From: Rubricoccus sp963708165
GTDB lineage: Bacteria; Bacteroidota; Rhodothermia; Rhodothermales; Rubricoccaceae
Assembly (NCBI GenBank): GCA_963708165.1
Contig: OY970187.1
Span: forward strand, 1,054,001 to 1,118,000
Direction: 5' to 3'
Length of the DNA stretch: 64,000 nucleotides
The notes under the pieces are model-generated. The model searched no databases. It was not told the origin of the DNA and worked only from the letters and a program-made list of their open reading frames with translations. A program made the translations under genes and the position numbers. This document shows positions 19,057 to 29,065 of the stretch, piece by piece (position 1 is the first letter of the stretch; each line of letters opens with the position of its first letter).

Positions 19057-20922
19057 TCACTCGGGACCGACGGTGAACATGGCGACGGTCTCGTCGTGGC
19101 CGCCGCGGAGCGCCCAGTCGAGCGCGGTCTTGCCGTCGTCGTCGACGATCAGCGGGTCGGCGCCGGCCTCCAGCAGGGCGGCGACGAGCGGCGCGAGGCC
19201 GTCGGCGGCGGCGAGGTGCAGCGCCGTGAGGCCGCCGTCGTCGCCGCGGGCGTCCGGGTCGGCGCCAGAGGCCACGAGTGGGGCGATGAGGTCAGGGTCG
19301 TCCTGAAGGCTGAAGAGAACCTCGGTGGAGAGGAAGTCGGGCGGCGCGGCGAGGCCGCGGGCGAGCATCGCGCGGATGGCGTCCGTGTCGCCGTCGATCA
19401 CGCGCTGACGCCACACCTCGCCGGGCGCGAGGCTCTGCAACTCCTCCTCGACTGTCTCGGCGGCCACGTCGGCGCCGGTCTTGGCGCCTCTGGCGCGGAG
19501 CGCGTCCGCGATCTCGGTCCAGCCCCGGTCGAGGGCGAGGTCGAGCGCCGTAAAGGCGTTCTCGCCGACGTGGTCGGTCGTCATGCCCGCATCGAGGAGG
19601 CGGCGGACGGTTTCGGGGTGGCCGTGGTGGATGGCGAAGCCGAGGGCGTTGTAGCCGTAGCCCATGCTCGCGTTGGTGCTGATGCTCGGGTCGGCGCCCG
19701 CCGCCAGAAGCGCCTCCACCACGGCGGTGTGACCTCCCGTCGCGGCCCAGTGGATGGGCTCCATGCCGAGGAACGGCCGCGCGGTCGTGCTCTCGGGGCT
19801 CGCGCCCGCATCGAGGAGGGCGCGCACGGTCGCGAGGTCGCCGCGCTCGGCGGCGATCTTGACCGGCGGGATGCCTGCGCTCGTCACCGCGTCGAGATCG
19901 GCCCCGCCGGCCTTGAGGGCGACGATGACGCCGGGCGCGGCGCCCATGCGCGCGGCGAGGTGCACCGGCCCGCCGTCGTCGATGAAGCTGGCCGAGAAGA
20001 ACGCGTTGCCCTCGACGCCCGCGTTGGGGTCGGCGCCAGAGGCGATGGCCGACGCGATAACCCGGGCGTCGCCCGCGGCGACGGCGGCGAAGAGATCTGC
20101 CTGGGCGCGGGCCGCGGCGTCGCCCGCGTAGAGCGCCGCGAGGCGCACCCCGCCGCGGCTCGCGGCGAGAGCGCCGGGCGTCTGGCCTCTGGCGTCGCGC
20201 GCGCTCGGGTCGGCGCCGGCGTCGAGGAGCAGCCGCGACACGGCGAAGGCGCCGGGCGTGTCCGATGCCGCACGGTGGAGCGGCGTCAGGCCTCTGGCGT
20301 CGCGCGCGTTCGGGTCGGCGCCAGAGGCGAGCAGGAACGCCACCATCTCGGCGCCGCCGTAGCTCTCGCCGTAGGTCTTGATGGCGCGGTGGAGCGGGGG
20401 CGTGCCGCCGTCGGCGGCGTTCGCGTCGGCGCCCGCGCCCAGGAGCACGCGTGCGACCGAGACGGCGCCGGAGGCGCCAGCCGCGCCGAGCGGCGACGTG
20501 TCGTCGTCGTCGAGCGCCTGCACGTCGGCGCCCGCCCGGATCAGGCGTTGCGCCGCGCCGGGGGCGTGCCGCATCGCGGCCCAGTGGAGCGCCGTGTGAC
20601 CGACGGCGTCGGTCGCGCCCACGTCGGCACCCGCGTCGAGGAGCATCTGGACCGCGTCGGCGCGGTCGCGCGCAGCCGCGGCCATGAGCGGCGTCAGCAC
20701 GTCCTCGGTCTCGCCCTCGACCGCCCCCGCGGCGCTCGGGTCGGCGCCCGACCCGAGCGCCGCCGCCAGAGGCCCGGCCTGGCCGCGCATGGCGTAGCCC
20801 ACGACCGCCTCTGGCGAGGTGTCGAGAGGAGGCGCCTGGGATGCCGGCGTGACGGCCGGGCCGCCAGAGGCGCAGCCTGCGAGCAGGAGGACGGACAGGG
20901 CGAAAGCGGTGGGACGGAGCAT
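19057..20922 (-). CDS. Ankyrin-repeat lipoprotein
   Basis: 621 residues from the ATG at 20922. The lipobox LLAGC places the Cys near residue 17. Nearly all the rest is ankyrin repeats, recognisable by the recurring pattern of TPLHRA or ALHWAA followed by a hydrophobic helix and LLDAGADP or LLAAGADP, ending with GKTALDWALRGGHDE. Such repeats mediate protein binding; here they would sit on the periplasmic or outer face of the envelope. The longer upstream frame to 21174 is not coding in style. No catalytic domain is visible. Confidence 0.88.
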   Translation of the reverse strand: MLRPTAFALSVLLLAGCASGGPAVTPASQAPPLDTSPEAVVGYAMRGQAGPLAAALGSGADPSAAGAVEGETEDVLTPLMAAAARDRADAVQMLLDAGADVGATDAVGHTALHWAAMRHAPGAAQRLIRAGADVQALDDDDTSPLGAAGASGAVSVARVLLGAGADANAADGGTPPLHRAIKTYGESYGGAEMVAFLLASGADPNARDARGLTPLHRAASDTPGAFAVSRLLLDAGADPSARDARGQTPGALAASRGGVRLAALYAGDAAARAQADLFAAVAAGDARVIASAIASGADPNAGVEGNAFFSASFIDDGGPVHLAARMGAAPGVIVALKAGGADLDAVTSAGIPPVKIAAERGDLATVRALLDAGASPESTTARPFLGMEPIHWAATGGHTAVVEALLAAGADPSISTNASMGYGYNALGFAIHHGHPETVRRLLDAGMTTDHVGENAFTALDLALDRGWTEIADALRARGAKTGADVAAETVEEELQSLAPGEVWRQRVIDGDTDAIRAMLARGLAAPPDFLSTEVLFSLQDDPDLIAPLVASGADPDARGDDGGLTALHLAAADGLAPLVAALLEAGADPLIVDDDGKTALDWALRGGHDETVAMFTVGPE

Positions 20923-21252
20923 GGTGGGAACTGGCGCGCGCGCCGAAAGAAACGGGCTGAATCTCGCACCATCTTTCCCGAAATGCAGCCCCGCGTCCGG
21001 AGCCGTATGAAGTGGCGTCATAAGCCTCTGGGTGTGGCTACGCGTCCGCACCCGCAGAGCCTCTGGCGTCAGCGGCCTCTGCCCGAGCAGGCCCCCGCGC
21101 CAGAGGCCTCTGGCGCGCCGCCTCGCGCCGCGAGGGCGTCCCCGCGGGCTCCCCCTCCTTCCCCCGGAATCCACCGCCAGAGGCGGCCTGTGACAGGCCT
21201 CTGGCGCGCGGAGTGGGTATCTTCTCGGGTTGCCAAACTCCGACTCTGATAC
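20923..21252. other. 330-base gap upstream of gyrA
   Basis: Divergent region between the ankyrin lipoprotein and gyrA. It contains at least five copies of the repeated word, including the palindrome CGCCAGAGGCCTCTGGCG at 21098-21115 and a separated inverted pair at about 21176-21210. Promoters for both genes should lie here, but I could not identify them with confidence. Confidence 0.6.
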
Positions 21253-24088
21253 ATGGCCGATACGCCCGACAACGACCTCCCCAACGACGACCTCCCCGAG
21301 GACCTCCCCGGCGACGACGCGCTCACGCCGGAGGCCTCTGGCGACATCGGAGGCGACGGCGCGCTGGACGAGGTGAGCTCGCGCATCATCCCGATCAACA
21401 TCGAGGAGGAGATGAAGTCCTCCTACATCGACTACTCGATGTCGGTCATCGTCAGCCGCGCGCTGCCCGACGTGCGCGACGGCCTCAAGCCAGTACAGCG
21501 CCGCGTGCTCTACGGCATGCAGGAGCTAGGCTTGGCCGCCGGCCGCGCGCACAAGAAGAGCGCCCGTATCGTCGGTGAGGTGCTGGGCAAGTACCACCCG
21601 CACGGCGACCAGAGCGTCTACGCCGCGCTCGTGCGCATGGCGCAGGACTTCGCGATGCGCGGCCCGCTCGTGGACGGCCAGGGCAACTTCGGCTCGGTCG
21701 ACGGCGATAGCGCCGCCGCCATGCGGTATACGGAGGCGCGCATGACGCGCTTGGCGGAAGAGCTGCTGCGCGACCTGGACAAGGAGACCGCCGACTTCAT
21801 TCCCAACTTCGACGGCTCGCTGGACGAGCCGACCGTCCTCCCAGCGGCGCTGCCCAACCTGCTCGTCAACGGCGCCAGCGGCATCGCGGTCGGCATGGCG
21901 ACGAACATCGCGCCGCACAACCTCGGCGAGGCCATCGACGGCGTCGTGGCGACGATCGACGACCCGGAGATCGACCTGGATGGGCTCATGGAGCACATCC
22001 CCGCTCCGGACTTCCCGACCGGCGGCACGATCTACGGTGTGGCAGGCGTACGCGAGGCGTACCGGACCGGACGCGGGCGCGTGATCATGCGCGCCAAGAT
22101 GACCGAGGAGGAGGTGCGCAAGGACCGCGATGCGCTCATCGTGACCGAGATCCCCTATCAGGTCAACAAGAGCACGCTGATCGAAAAGATCGCGCACGCC
22201 GTGCGCGACAAGAAGATCGAGGGCATCAGCGACCTGCGCGACGAGTCCGACCGCGACGGCATGCGGATCGTGATCGAGTTGAAGCGCGACGCCGTCATCG
22301 AGGTCACCAAAAACCAGCTCTTCAAGTTCACCCAGCTCCAGCAGACCTTCGGCATCAACGCCGTCGCGTTGGTCAACGGGCGGCCGCGCACGCTGTCGCT
22401 GAAGGAGATGATCGAGCACTACATCGCGCACCGCCACGAGGTCGTCGTGCGCCGTGCCGAGTACGACCTGCGCCACGCCGAGGAGCGTGCGCACGTGCTC
22501 GAAGGTCTGAGCCTCGCGCTCGACCACATCGACGCGGTCATCGCCATCATCCGCCACAGCCCGGACACGGACGAGGCCAAGGCCAACCTGATGGCCGGCG
22601 TCTACCCCGCCAGCCTGGGTGCCGACGACTTGAAGCGGCTCGGTCTGCCCGAGCAGCCGCCCATCGCGCTTCACGTCAAGGCCGATGTCATCGCCGACCT
22701 CGCCATCTCCGAGGCGGCCTCTGGCGCCAGAGGCGACTGGCTGAGCGAGCGGCAGGCCGAGGCCATTCTGGCCCTGCGCCTCTCGCGCCTCACCGGCTTG
22801 GAGCGCGAGAAGATCCTAGCGGAGTACCGCGAGATCCTGCAGGAGATCGAGCGCTTGCGCAGCATCCTGAGCAACGAGGGCCTGCGGATGCAGATCATCA
22901 AGGACGAGTTGCTGGAGATCAAGGAGAAGTACGCCGACGAGCGGCGCACGATGATCGACCCCGTCGGCGGCGGCGACATCGACCTGGAGGATCTGATCGA
23001 GAACGAGCGCATGGTGGTGACGGTCACCAACCAGGGCCTCGCGAAGCGGACGCCCATCGACGAGTACCGGACGCAGTCGCGCGGCGGCCGCGGCCTCAAG
23101 GGACTGGGCACGAGGTCTGAGGACTGGATCGAGCACCTGTTTGCGGCCGACACGCACGACTACCTCCTCTTCTTCACCGACCACGGGCAGGTCTACTGGC
23201 TGCGCGTCTACGACGTGCCCGAGGGCGGGCGCACGGCCAAGGGACGCAGCATCCGCAACCTGATCCAGATCTCGCCAGAGGACAGCGTCAAGGCCGTCAT
23301 CGGCATCAAGAAGGAGAACTTCCGCGACCCGGACTTCCTGGACAGCCACTTCGTGCTCATGGCGACCCGCGACGGGCGCGTCAAGAAGACGGCGCTGGAC
23401 GCGTTCAAGCGACCCATGCGGACCGGCATCATCGCCATCGACATCGTGGAGGGCGACCGCCTGGTAGAGGCGCACCTGACCGAAGGCGACACCGAAATCG
23501 TGTTGGGCTGCTCCGGCGGCCGTGGCATCCGGTTCCACGAGGGCAACGTGCGCTCCATGGGACGCAAGAGCCGCGGCGTGCGCGGGATGAAGCTCAAGGA
23601 CGGCGAGACCGTCGATCGGCATGATCGCCGTGCGGCGCGACGGCGCGCAGGTGCTCACGATTTCGGCCAACGGCTACGGCAAGCGGACCGAGCTAGAGGA
23701 GTACCGCCAGCAGTCGCGTGGTGGGCTCGGGATTCTCGCGCAGAAAACGACGGGCAAGACCGGCGAGCTGGTCGCGCTCAAGAGCGTGGCCGAGGCGGAC
23801 GAGCTGATGATCGGGACCGAGCACGGCTTGCTCATCCGCATGTCCGTCTCCGGGATCTCGACGTACAGCCGCAACGCGCAGGGCGTGCGCGTCATCAACC
23901 TCCGCGACGGCGACAAGATCGCCGACGTGGCGCGACTGGTGACCGAGGACGAGGACCCCGACGCCCCCGAGGGCGCGGCGCTTCCGCCAGAGGCCGCCTC
24001 TGGCGAGACGCAGGTGCTCGACGCTGAGGGTGAGGAGGTGCCCGCCGACGAGGTGGTCAACGAGGACACCCCGAGCGACGACGCGTAG
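21253..24088 (+). CDS. gyrA: DNA gyrase subunit A, one frameshift
   Basis: Breaks and rejoins DNA to introduce negative supercoils together with GyrB. The protein has the conserved DYSMSVIVSRALPDVRDG start, the quinolone-region YHPHGD, and the catalytic Tyr in AMRYTEARMT. The GyrA box is QSRGGRG and the C-terminal beta-pinwheel is complete. The frame breaks at about 23611-23617 (GTCGATCGGC); removing one base joins LKDGETV to GMIAVRRDG and gives about 944 residues to the stop at 24088. The 18-bp palindrome at 22717-22734 inserts ASGARG at residues 489-494 in the coiled-coil region just before LSERQAEAIL. An acidic 40-residue N-terminal extension and a C-terminal APEA-ASGE stretch are also repeat-bearing. 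Confidence 0.96.
22717..22734. repeat. 18-bp palindrome inside gyrA
   Basis: Perfect copy of GCCTCTGGCGCCAGAGGC, in frame as ASGARG at GyrA residues 489-494, in an essential, otherwise conserved gene. Confidence 0.95.
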
Positions 24089-24233
24089 CAAGACCTGGCG
24101 CCTCTGGCGCGATGAACACGCGGCCCTGTCAGCAGTGCGCTGGTGGGGCCGCGCGCTGTTTGCCTCTGCCGCCAGAGGCTTGGGATCGAAGCCGCGCCTC
24201 TGGCGGTAGAGCCCGCGCACCCACACCCCGCCC

Positions 24234-25005
24234 ATGACCGTCTTCATCACCGGCGCCAGCGCTGGCATCGGCGCCGCGACGGCGCGCGCGTTCGCCTCTG
24301 GCGGGCACCGCGTGATCCTCGCCGCCCGCTCCGCAGACGCGCTCCGACGACCTCGCCAGAGGCCTGAACGAGGAGCACGGCGCCGACACTGCCCTTGCCC
24401 TCCCGCTCGACGTGACCGACGCCGACGCGCACGCCCGCGCGCTGCACGGTCTGCCCAGCCTCTGGCGCGAGATCGACGTCGCGGTCCTCAACGCGGGGCT
24501 CGCCAAAAGCATGGTGCCGGTCTGGGAGAACACCGCCGCCGAGGTCGACCAGATGGTGGACGTCAACGTCAAGGGCGTGCTCAACGGCGTCCGCGCGCTC
24601 GTGCCCGCGATGCTCGCGCGCGCCAGAGGCCACGTCGTGATGATCGGCTCCACGGCGGGCCACTTCGTCTACCCCGGCGGCACGGTCTACTGCGCGACCA
24701 AGCACGCCGTCCGCGCGCTCGCGCTGGGCCTCAAGCAGGATCTCCACGCGACGCCGCTGCGCGTCTCGCTCGTCTCGCCGGGCCTGGTCGAGACCGACTT
24801 CTCGCTCGTCCGCTTCTCGGGTGATGCCTCTCGCGCCGACGCGGTCTACTCCGACACGGTCGCGCTGACGCCAGAGGACGTGGCCGAGGCGGTCGTCTGG
24901 GCGACGACGCAGCCCGAGCGCGTCAACGTGCAGGAGGTCCTCGTCACGCCGCGCGTGCAGGCCGCGGGCGGCGGCATCGCCAGAGGCGAGGAGGTGCCAG
25001 AGTAG
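24234..25005 (+). CDS. Short-chain dehydrogenase, YdfG-like, one frameshift
   Basis: NAD(P)-dependent oxidoreductase of about 256 residues. The Rossmann motif TGASAGIG is near the N-terminus, NAG (VLNAGLAK) in the middle and the catalytic Ser-Tyr-Lys in IGSTAGH and VYCATKHAV. The C-terminus (VALTPEDVAEAVVWATTQP) resembles the YdfG 3-hydroxy acid dehydrogenase group. The frame breaks near 24344 (GCTCCGACGA); removing one C joins SADAL to DDLARGLNEEHGAD and restores the full fold. The ATG at 24234 gives the expected short N-terminus. The substrate cannot be read from sequence. Confidence 0.87.
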
Positions 25006-25067
25006 CGGGCGGCCTCTGGCGGGCTGCGACTGTGCGTCGTAGCGTGAGACATTCAGCCTCTGGCGCC

Positions 25068-26498
25068 ATGCGTACAGCCTTCCTCTTTCTCGCCCTCACG
25101 CTCGTCGGTTGCGGCGGGCTCGTCCGCACGCCCCGGCCAGATCTCCCCACGATCCCGCCAGAGGCGCTGGACCGGCCTCTCGCGCCAGAGGCTCTGCGCG
25201 AAGACGCGGCGTTCCTGCTCCGCACGCTCGGCGAGGTCCACCCCGCCCCGTTCGCACTCACCGACGAGGCCGCGGCGCGCGCCTCGCTGGACTCGCTCGT
25301 CACGGGCCTGGACGCGCCGCTCACGCGGCTTGGCCTCTGGCGTCGGCTCGCGCCGTGGGCGGCCTCGCTGGGCGACGGCCACACCAGCCTGGGCTTTCCA
25401 CGCCCCGAGTACGACCGCTGGCGCGACACCGGTGGCGCGCTGTTCCCGCTGCCCGTCGAGGTGCGTGGCGACACGCTGCGCCTCACGCGCGAAGCCTCTG
25501 GCGTGCCCGCGTGCACGGCTGTGCTCTCCATCAACGGGCGCGACGCCAGAGGCTTGGTCCGTGAGACCCGCGCCGCCCTGAGCGGCGAGACCGACGCCTA
25601 CCGCGACTACAGTCTCGGCCGCAGCTTCGGCGCCTGGGCCTGGGCCGCGACTGGCCTGAGCGGCCCCTACGAGATCGCGCTCGCCTCTGGCGACACACTG
25701 CGCCTCGCTGGCACTGTGCGCGTCACGACCGCACAGGCGCCAGAGGCCCACGCTCCCGCGCTCGTGTACACGCGCCTGGACGACGGGACCGGCTGGCTCC
25801 GCGTGCTCACGTTCGCGCGGCCTCTGGCGGACTTCGAGCGCGAGCTAGAGGCCACGTTCCAGCAGATCCGCGACGAGGGCACCGAGCAGCTGCTCGTGGA
25901 CGTGCGCGAGAACGGCGGCGGCAACAGCCTCTTGGGCGACGCCCTGCTGAGCTACCTCACGGATCAGCCGACGCGCAACGCCTCGCGCGTCGAGTGGCGG
26001 CGCTCGCGGCAGTACGGGCGGTACGTCAAAGGCTTCGTCGCGCCCGCCGTGCGGTGGGCCGTGCCGTGGGGCATCGCGCCGCAGATCGGCGGCTACTTCC
26101 GCACGCCCATCGGGCAGGACTACGTCCGCGAGGCGAGTCCGCCGCAGCCGCCAGAGGCTCGCGGCCTGCGGTTTGAGGGCGACTGGGCCGTGCTGATCGG
26201 CACGCGCACCTTCTCGTCCGGAATGCTGTTCGCGCTCGCAGTCAAGGATCACGGGGTCGCGCCGCTCGTGGGGCAAGAGACCGGCGGGCAGGCGACGGGC
26301 TACGGCGAGGTCTACACCTTCGCGCTGCCGCACTCAGGACTCACCGTGCGGTCCTCTACCAAGCGCTTTGTGCGCCCCAACGGCAGCACAGCCTCTGGCG
26401 GCGTAGTCCCGGATGTGGAGGTCCCGGAGCGGTGCGGAGACGCGGGCGACCCGACGTTGGAGCGGGCTGTCCGTCTCTTGCGCGAGGAGGAGCGTTGA
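25068..26498 (+). CDS. S41-family peptidase, lipoprotein
   Basis: 476 residues from the ATG at 25068, with lipobox LVGC at about residue 14. The catalytic C-terminal domain of tail-specific proteases is visible: LLVDVRENGGGN, then the nucleophile region RTFSSGMLFALAVKD and the GQETGGQATGYGE segment. The order fits S41 peptidases of the CtpA/interphotoreceptor-retinoid-binding group. There is no clear PDZ domain in the N-terminal half. It probably cleaves peptides in the periplasm. It precedes the TonB receptor gene by 106 bases on the same strand, but a functional link is not shown. Confidence 0.85.
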   Translation: MRTAFLFLALTLVGCGGLVRTPRPDLPTIPPEALDRPLAPEALREDAAFLLRTLGEVHPAPFALTDEAAARASLDSLVTGLDAPLTRLGLWRRLAPWAASLGDGHTSLGFPRPEYDRWRDTGGALFPLPVEVRGDTLRLTREASGVPACTAVLSINGRDARGLVRETRAALSGETDAYRDYSLGRSFGAWAWAATGLSGPYEIALASGDTLRLAGTVRVTTAQAPEAHAPALVYTRLDDGTGWLRVLTFARPLADFERELEATFQQIRDEGTEQLLVDVRENGGGNSLLGDALLSYLTDQPTRNASRVEWRRSRQYGRYVKGFVAPAVRWAVPWGIAPQIGGYFRTPIGQDYVREASPPQPPEARGLRFEGDWAVLIGTRTFSSGMLFALAVKDHGVAPLVGQETGGQATGYGEVYTFALPHSGLTVRSSTKRFVRPNGSTASGGVVPDVEVPERCGDAGDPTLERAVRLLREEER

Positions 26499-26604
26499 GC
26501 CTCTGGATGCGGATGCCGAATCGCGAAGCGTCGGCAGAACCGAAGTCCTAGAGGAACAGCGACCGCGCCAGAGGCATCGGGCGACCTCTCTCCTTGGTGG
26601 CCTG

Positions 26605-28944
26605 ATGCTCGTCCGATTCTCCCTCCTCGCTCTGCTCGCCCTCCCGCTTGCGCCAGAGGTAGCGGCTCAGTCCATCACCGGCCGCGTGGTGGACGCCGTG
26701 ACGCAGGAAACCCTGCCGGGCGCGAACGTGGCGGTGCTGGATGCCTCTGGCGAGATCCTGGCGGGCGCCGCGACCGACCTCGACGGCAGGTACTCCATCT
26801 CAGGCCTGAGCGCAGGCACGTACCGGATGCAAGCCTCGTTCGTGGGCTACGATGCCAAAACGCAGACCGATGTCGTCGTGCAGGCCAGCCGCCCGACGTT
26901 TGTGCTCTTCGAGCTGAACGAAACCACGACCGCGCTCGGCGAGGAGATCACCGTGACCGCCGGCTTCTTTGAAGACGAGGCCGACGCGCCGGTCTCGGTC
27001 ATCGCGCTCGGCCCCGAGGAAATCCGCCGCACGCCCGGTGGGCAAAACGACATTTCGCGCTCGCTTCTGGCGCTCCCCGGCGTCTCCTCTGGCGTCGACA
27101 ACCGCAACGACTTGCTGGTGCGCGGCGGAGGACCGAGCGAGAACGCCTATTTCGTGGACGGCATCGAAGTCCCGCAGATCAACCACTTCGCCACCCAGGG
27201 AGCCGCTGGCGGCGCCCTGGGCCTGCTCAACGTGGACTTTATCCGCGAGGCCACGTTCTACACCGGCGGCTTCCCCGTCCGCTACGGCGACGCGGGATCA
27301 TCGGTCCTGGTCGTCGAAAACCGGCCGGGCAGCCCCGGCTTGCTCTCGGGCGATATCACCGTCGGCGCGACCGAGACGGCGCTCTCGCTCGACGGCTCCT
27401 CGGGCGAGGACTTCAACTGGATCTTCAGCGCCCGGCGCTCCTACCTCCAGCTTCTCTTCGAGCTCATCGACCTGCCGATCCGGCCGGCCTACTGGGACTT
27501 CCAAAACCGGACCGAGTGGGACATCACGGACACAGACCGCCTCGTCTTTTTCGGCCTCTGGGCCGTGGACGACTTCGACGTCATCACGCCAGAGGATCCG
27601 GACGACTTCGAGGGCCGCGAGATCGCCTCTCGCGTGCTGGACAACGACCAGCGCAGCTACACGACGGGCCTCTCGTGGCGCCGCCTCGTCCCGGGCGGCT
27701 TCTTTACGACCGCCTTTAGCCGCTCCTACCAGGAGTTCTTCTTCAACGACCGCGACGAAGCGGGCGAGCCGCTGCTCTCCAACGTCTCCGAGGAAGCCGC
27801 GTGGCGCCTGCGCACCGACGGCGACCTTCGCCTCGCGCCCGGACTCACGCTGGGCGTCGGCGGCGGGGCCTCTCGCGAGACCATCGCGAGCGAGTTCTTC
27901 CAGCGCGCCACACCCGCCAACCGCCTCCCCTCCGATCTCGCCTTCGACGCCGACCTCGGCCTGTGGAAAGGCTTCGGCTACACCCAGATCACCCAAAAGG
28001 CCTCTGGCGGCAGGCTCGCCCTCACCGCAGGCCTTCGCGCCGACGGAACCGACTTTCTCGACCAAGGCGTGAGCGTCTCACCGCGTGTTAGCGCGAGCTA
28101 CAACCTGACGCCGCAACTCAGCGCCTCTGGCGCCGTGGGCCGCTTCACGCAGTCGCCGGAGTTGGTGTCGCTCGCCGTGCGCGATGGCGTCTCGCCAGAG
28201 GCTGGGTACGTCAACACGGGGCTTCGGTGGATAGAGGTCGATCAAGTGATCGGAGGGCTGGCCGTCACGCCGGTGCCCAGCCTGCGCGTGTCGCTAGAGG
28301 GCTTCTACAAGCAGTACGACCACTATCCGGTCTCCGTCTCTGATCCGCGCGTCTCGCTCGCCAACCTCGGCGGCGACTTCGGCGTGATCGGCGCTGAGCC
28401 TCTGGCGCCAGAGGGCGACGGGCGGGCGTACGGCGTGGAGCTTTCGGCGCAGAAGCGCCTCACGTCCAGGGTGTACGGCCTGGGCGCGTACACGCTGGCC
28501 TGGAGCGAGTTCACCGGTGCCGACGGCGTCTACCGGCCCAGCGCGTGGGACGTGCGCCATAACATCCAGCTGACCGGCGGCATCCGCCTCGGGCGGTGGG
28601 AAGTCGGCAGCAAGCTCGCGTTCCAGAGCGGGCGCCCGTTTACACCGTTCGACATCGCGGCGAGCGAAATCGAGTACGCGCTCTCGCGCCGCGGCGTGCA
28701 GGACTTGGAGCGGCTCAACGCCGAGCGCACATCGGTCTACACGCGCTGGGACCTCCGCGTGGACCGCCGCTTCTCCATCGCGGGCCGCGTCAACGGCAAC
28801 GTCTACCTGGACGTTCAAAATCTGCTCGACCGCGAGAACGTGTTCGGCGTGCAATACACCGAGGACCCTGCCGTACCCAGCCGCCTGCGCCAGCAGGGCG
28901 GCATCGGGCGCCTCCCGACGATCGGCTTCAGCATCGAGTTCTGA
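26605..28944 (+). CDS. TonB-dependent receptor with carboxypeptidase-regulatory N-domain
   Basis: 779-residue outer-membrane transporter. Signal peptide (SLLALLALPLAPEVAAQ), then a carboxypeptidase-regulatory-like beta domain (SITGRVVDAVTQETLPGANV, residues about 22-105). A plug domain follows (VSVIALGPEEIRRTPGGQNDISRSLLALPGV, VRGGGPSENAYFVDGIEV), and then a long beta-barrel ending in the aromatic C-terminus IGFSIEF that is typical for outer-membrane insertion. The ligand is unknown; no SusD partner is adjacent. The start at 26605 is chosen because it begins the signal peptide. The barrel carries a repeat-encoded PLAPEG loop at 28398-28414. Confidence 0.92.
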   Translation: MLVRFSLLALLALPLAPEVAAQSITGRVVDAVTQETLPGANVAVLDASGEILAGAATDLDGRYSISGLSAGTYRMQASFVGYDAKTQTDVVVQASRPTFVLFELNETTTALGEEITVTAGFFEDEADAPVSVIALGPEEIRRTPGGQNDISRSLLALPGVSSGVDNRNDLLVRGGGPSENAYFVDGIEVPQINHFATQGAAGGALGLLNVDFIREATFYTGGFPVRYGDAGSSVLVVENRPGSPGLLSGDITVGATETALSLDGSSGEDFNWIFSARRSYLQLLFELIDLPIRPAYWDFQNRTEWDITDTDRLVFFGLWAVDDFDVITPEDPDDFEGREIASRVLDNDQRSYTTGLSWRRLVPGGFFTTAFSRSYQEFFFNDRDEAGEPLLSNVSEEAAWRLRTDGDLRLAPGLTLGVGGGASRETIASEFFQRATPANRLPSDLAFDADLGLWKGFGYTQITQKASGGRLALTAGLRADGTDFLDQGVSVSPRVSASYNLTPQLSASGAVGRFTQSPELVSLAVRDGVSPEAGYVNTGLRWIEVDQVIGGLAVTPVPSLRVSLEGFYKQYDHYPVSVSDPRVSLANLGGDFGVIGAEPLAPEGDGRAYGVELSAQKRLTSRVYGLGAYTLAWSEFTGADGVYRPSAWDVRHNIQLTGGIRLGRWEVGSKLAFQSGRPFTPFDIAASEIEYALSRRGVQDLERLNAERTSVYTRWDLRVDRRFSIAGRVNGNVYLDVQNLLDRENVFGVQYTEDPAVPSRLRQQGGIGRLPTIGFSIEF

Positions 28945-29065
28945 GTCGGGTGCGGCCTCTGGCGCACCGGTGGGAGCGTGGCTCTGGCGCCAGAGGCCGC
29001 GTGGGAGAACGCAGGCCCAGCCGGGGCGTAGTCTCCGAGACCGCCCCCGCGAGAGGCCACGGCCT

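Noticed and set aside
23600..23630. Programmed ribosomal frameshift in gyrA
   Set aside because: No slippery heptamer or downstream hairpin of the needed kind is evident, and four other genes show the same kind of single-base excess.
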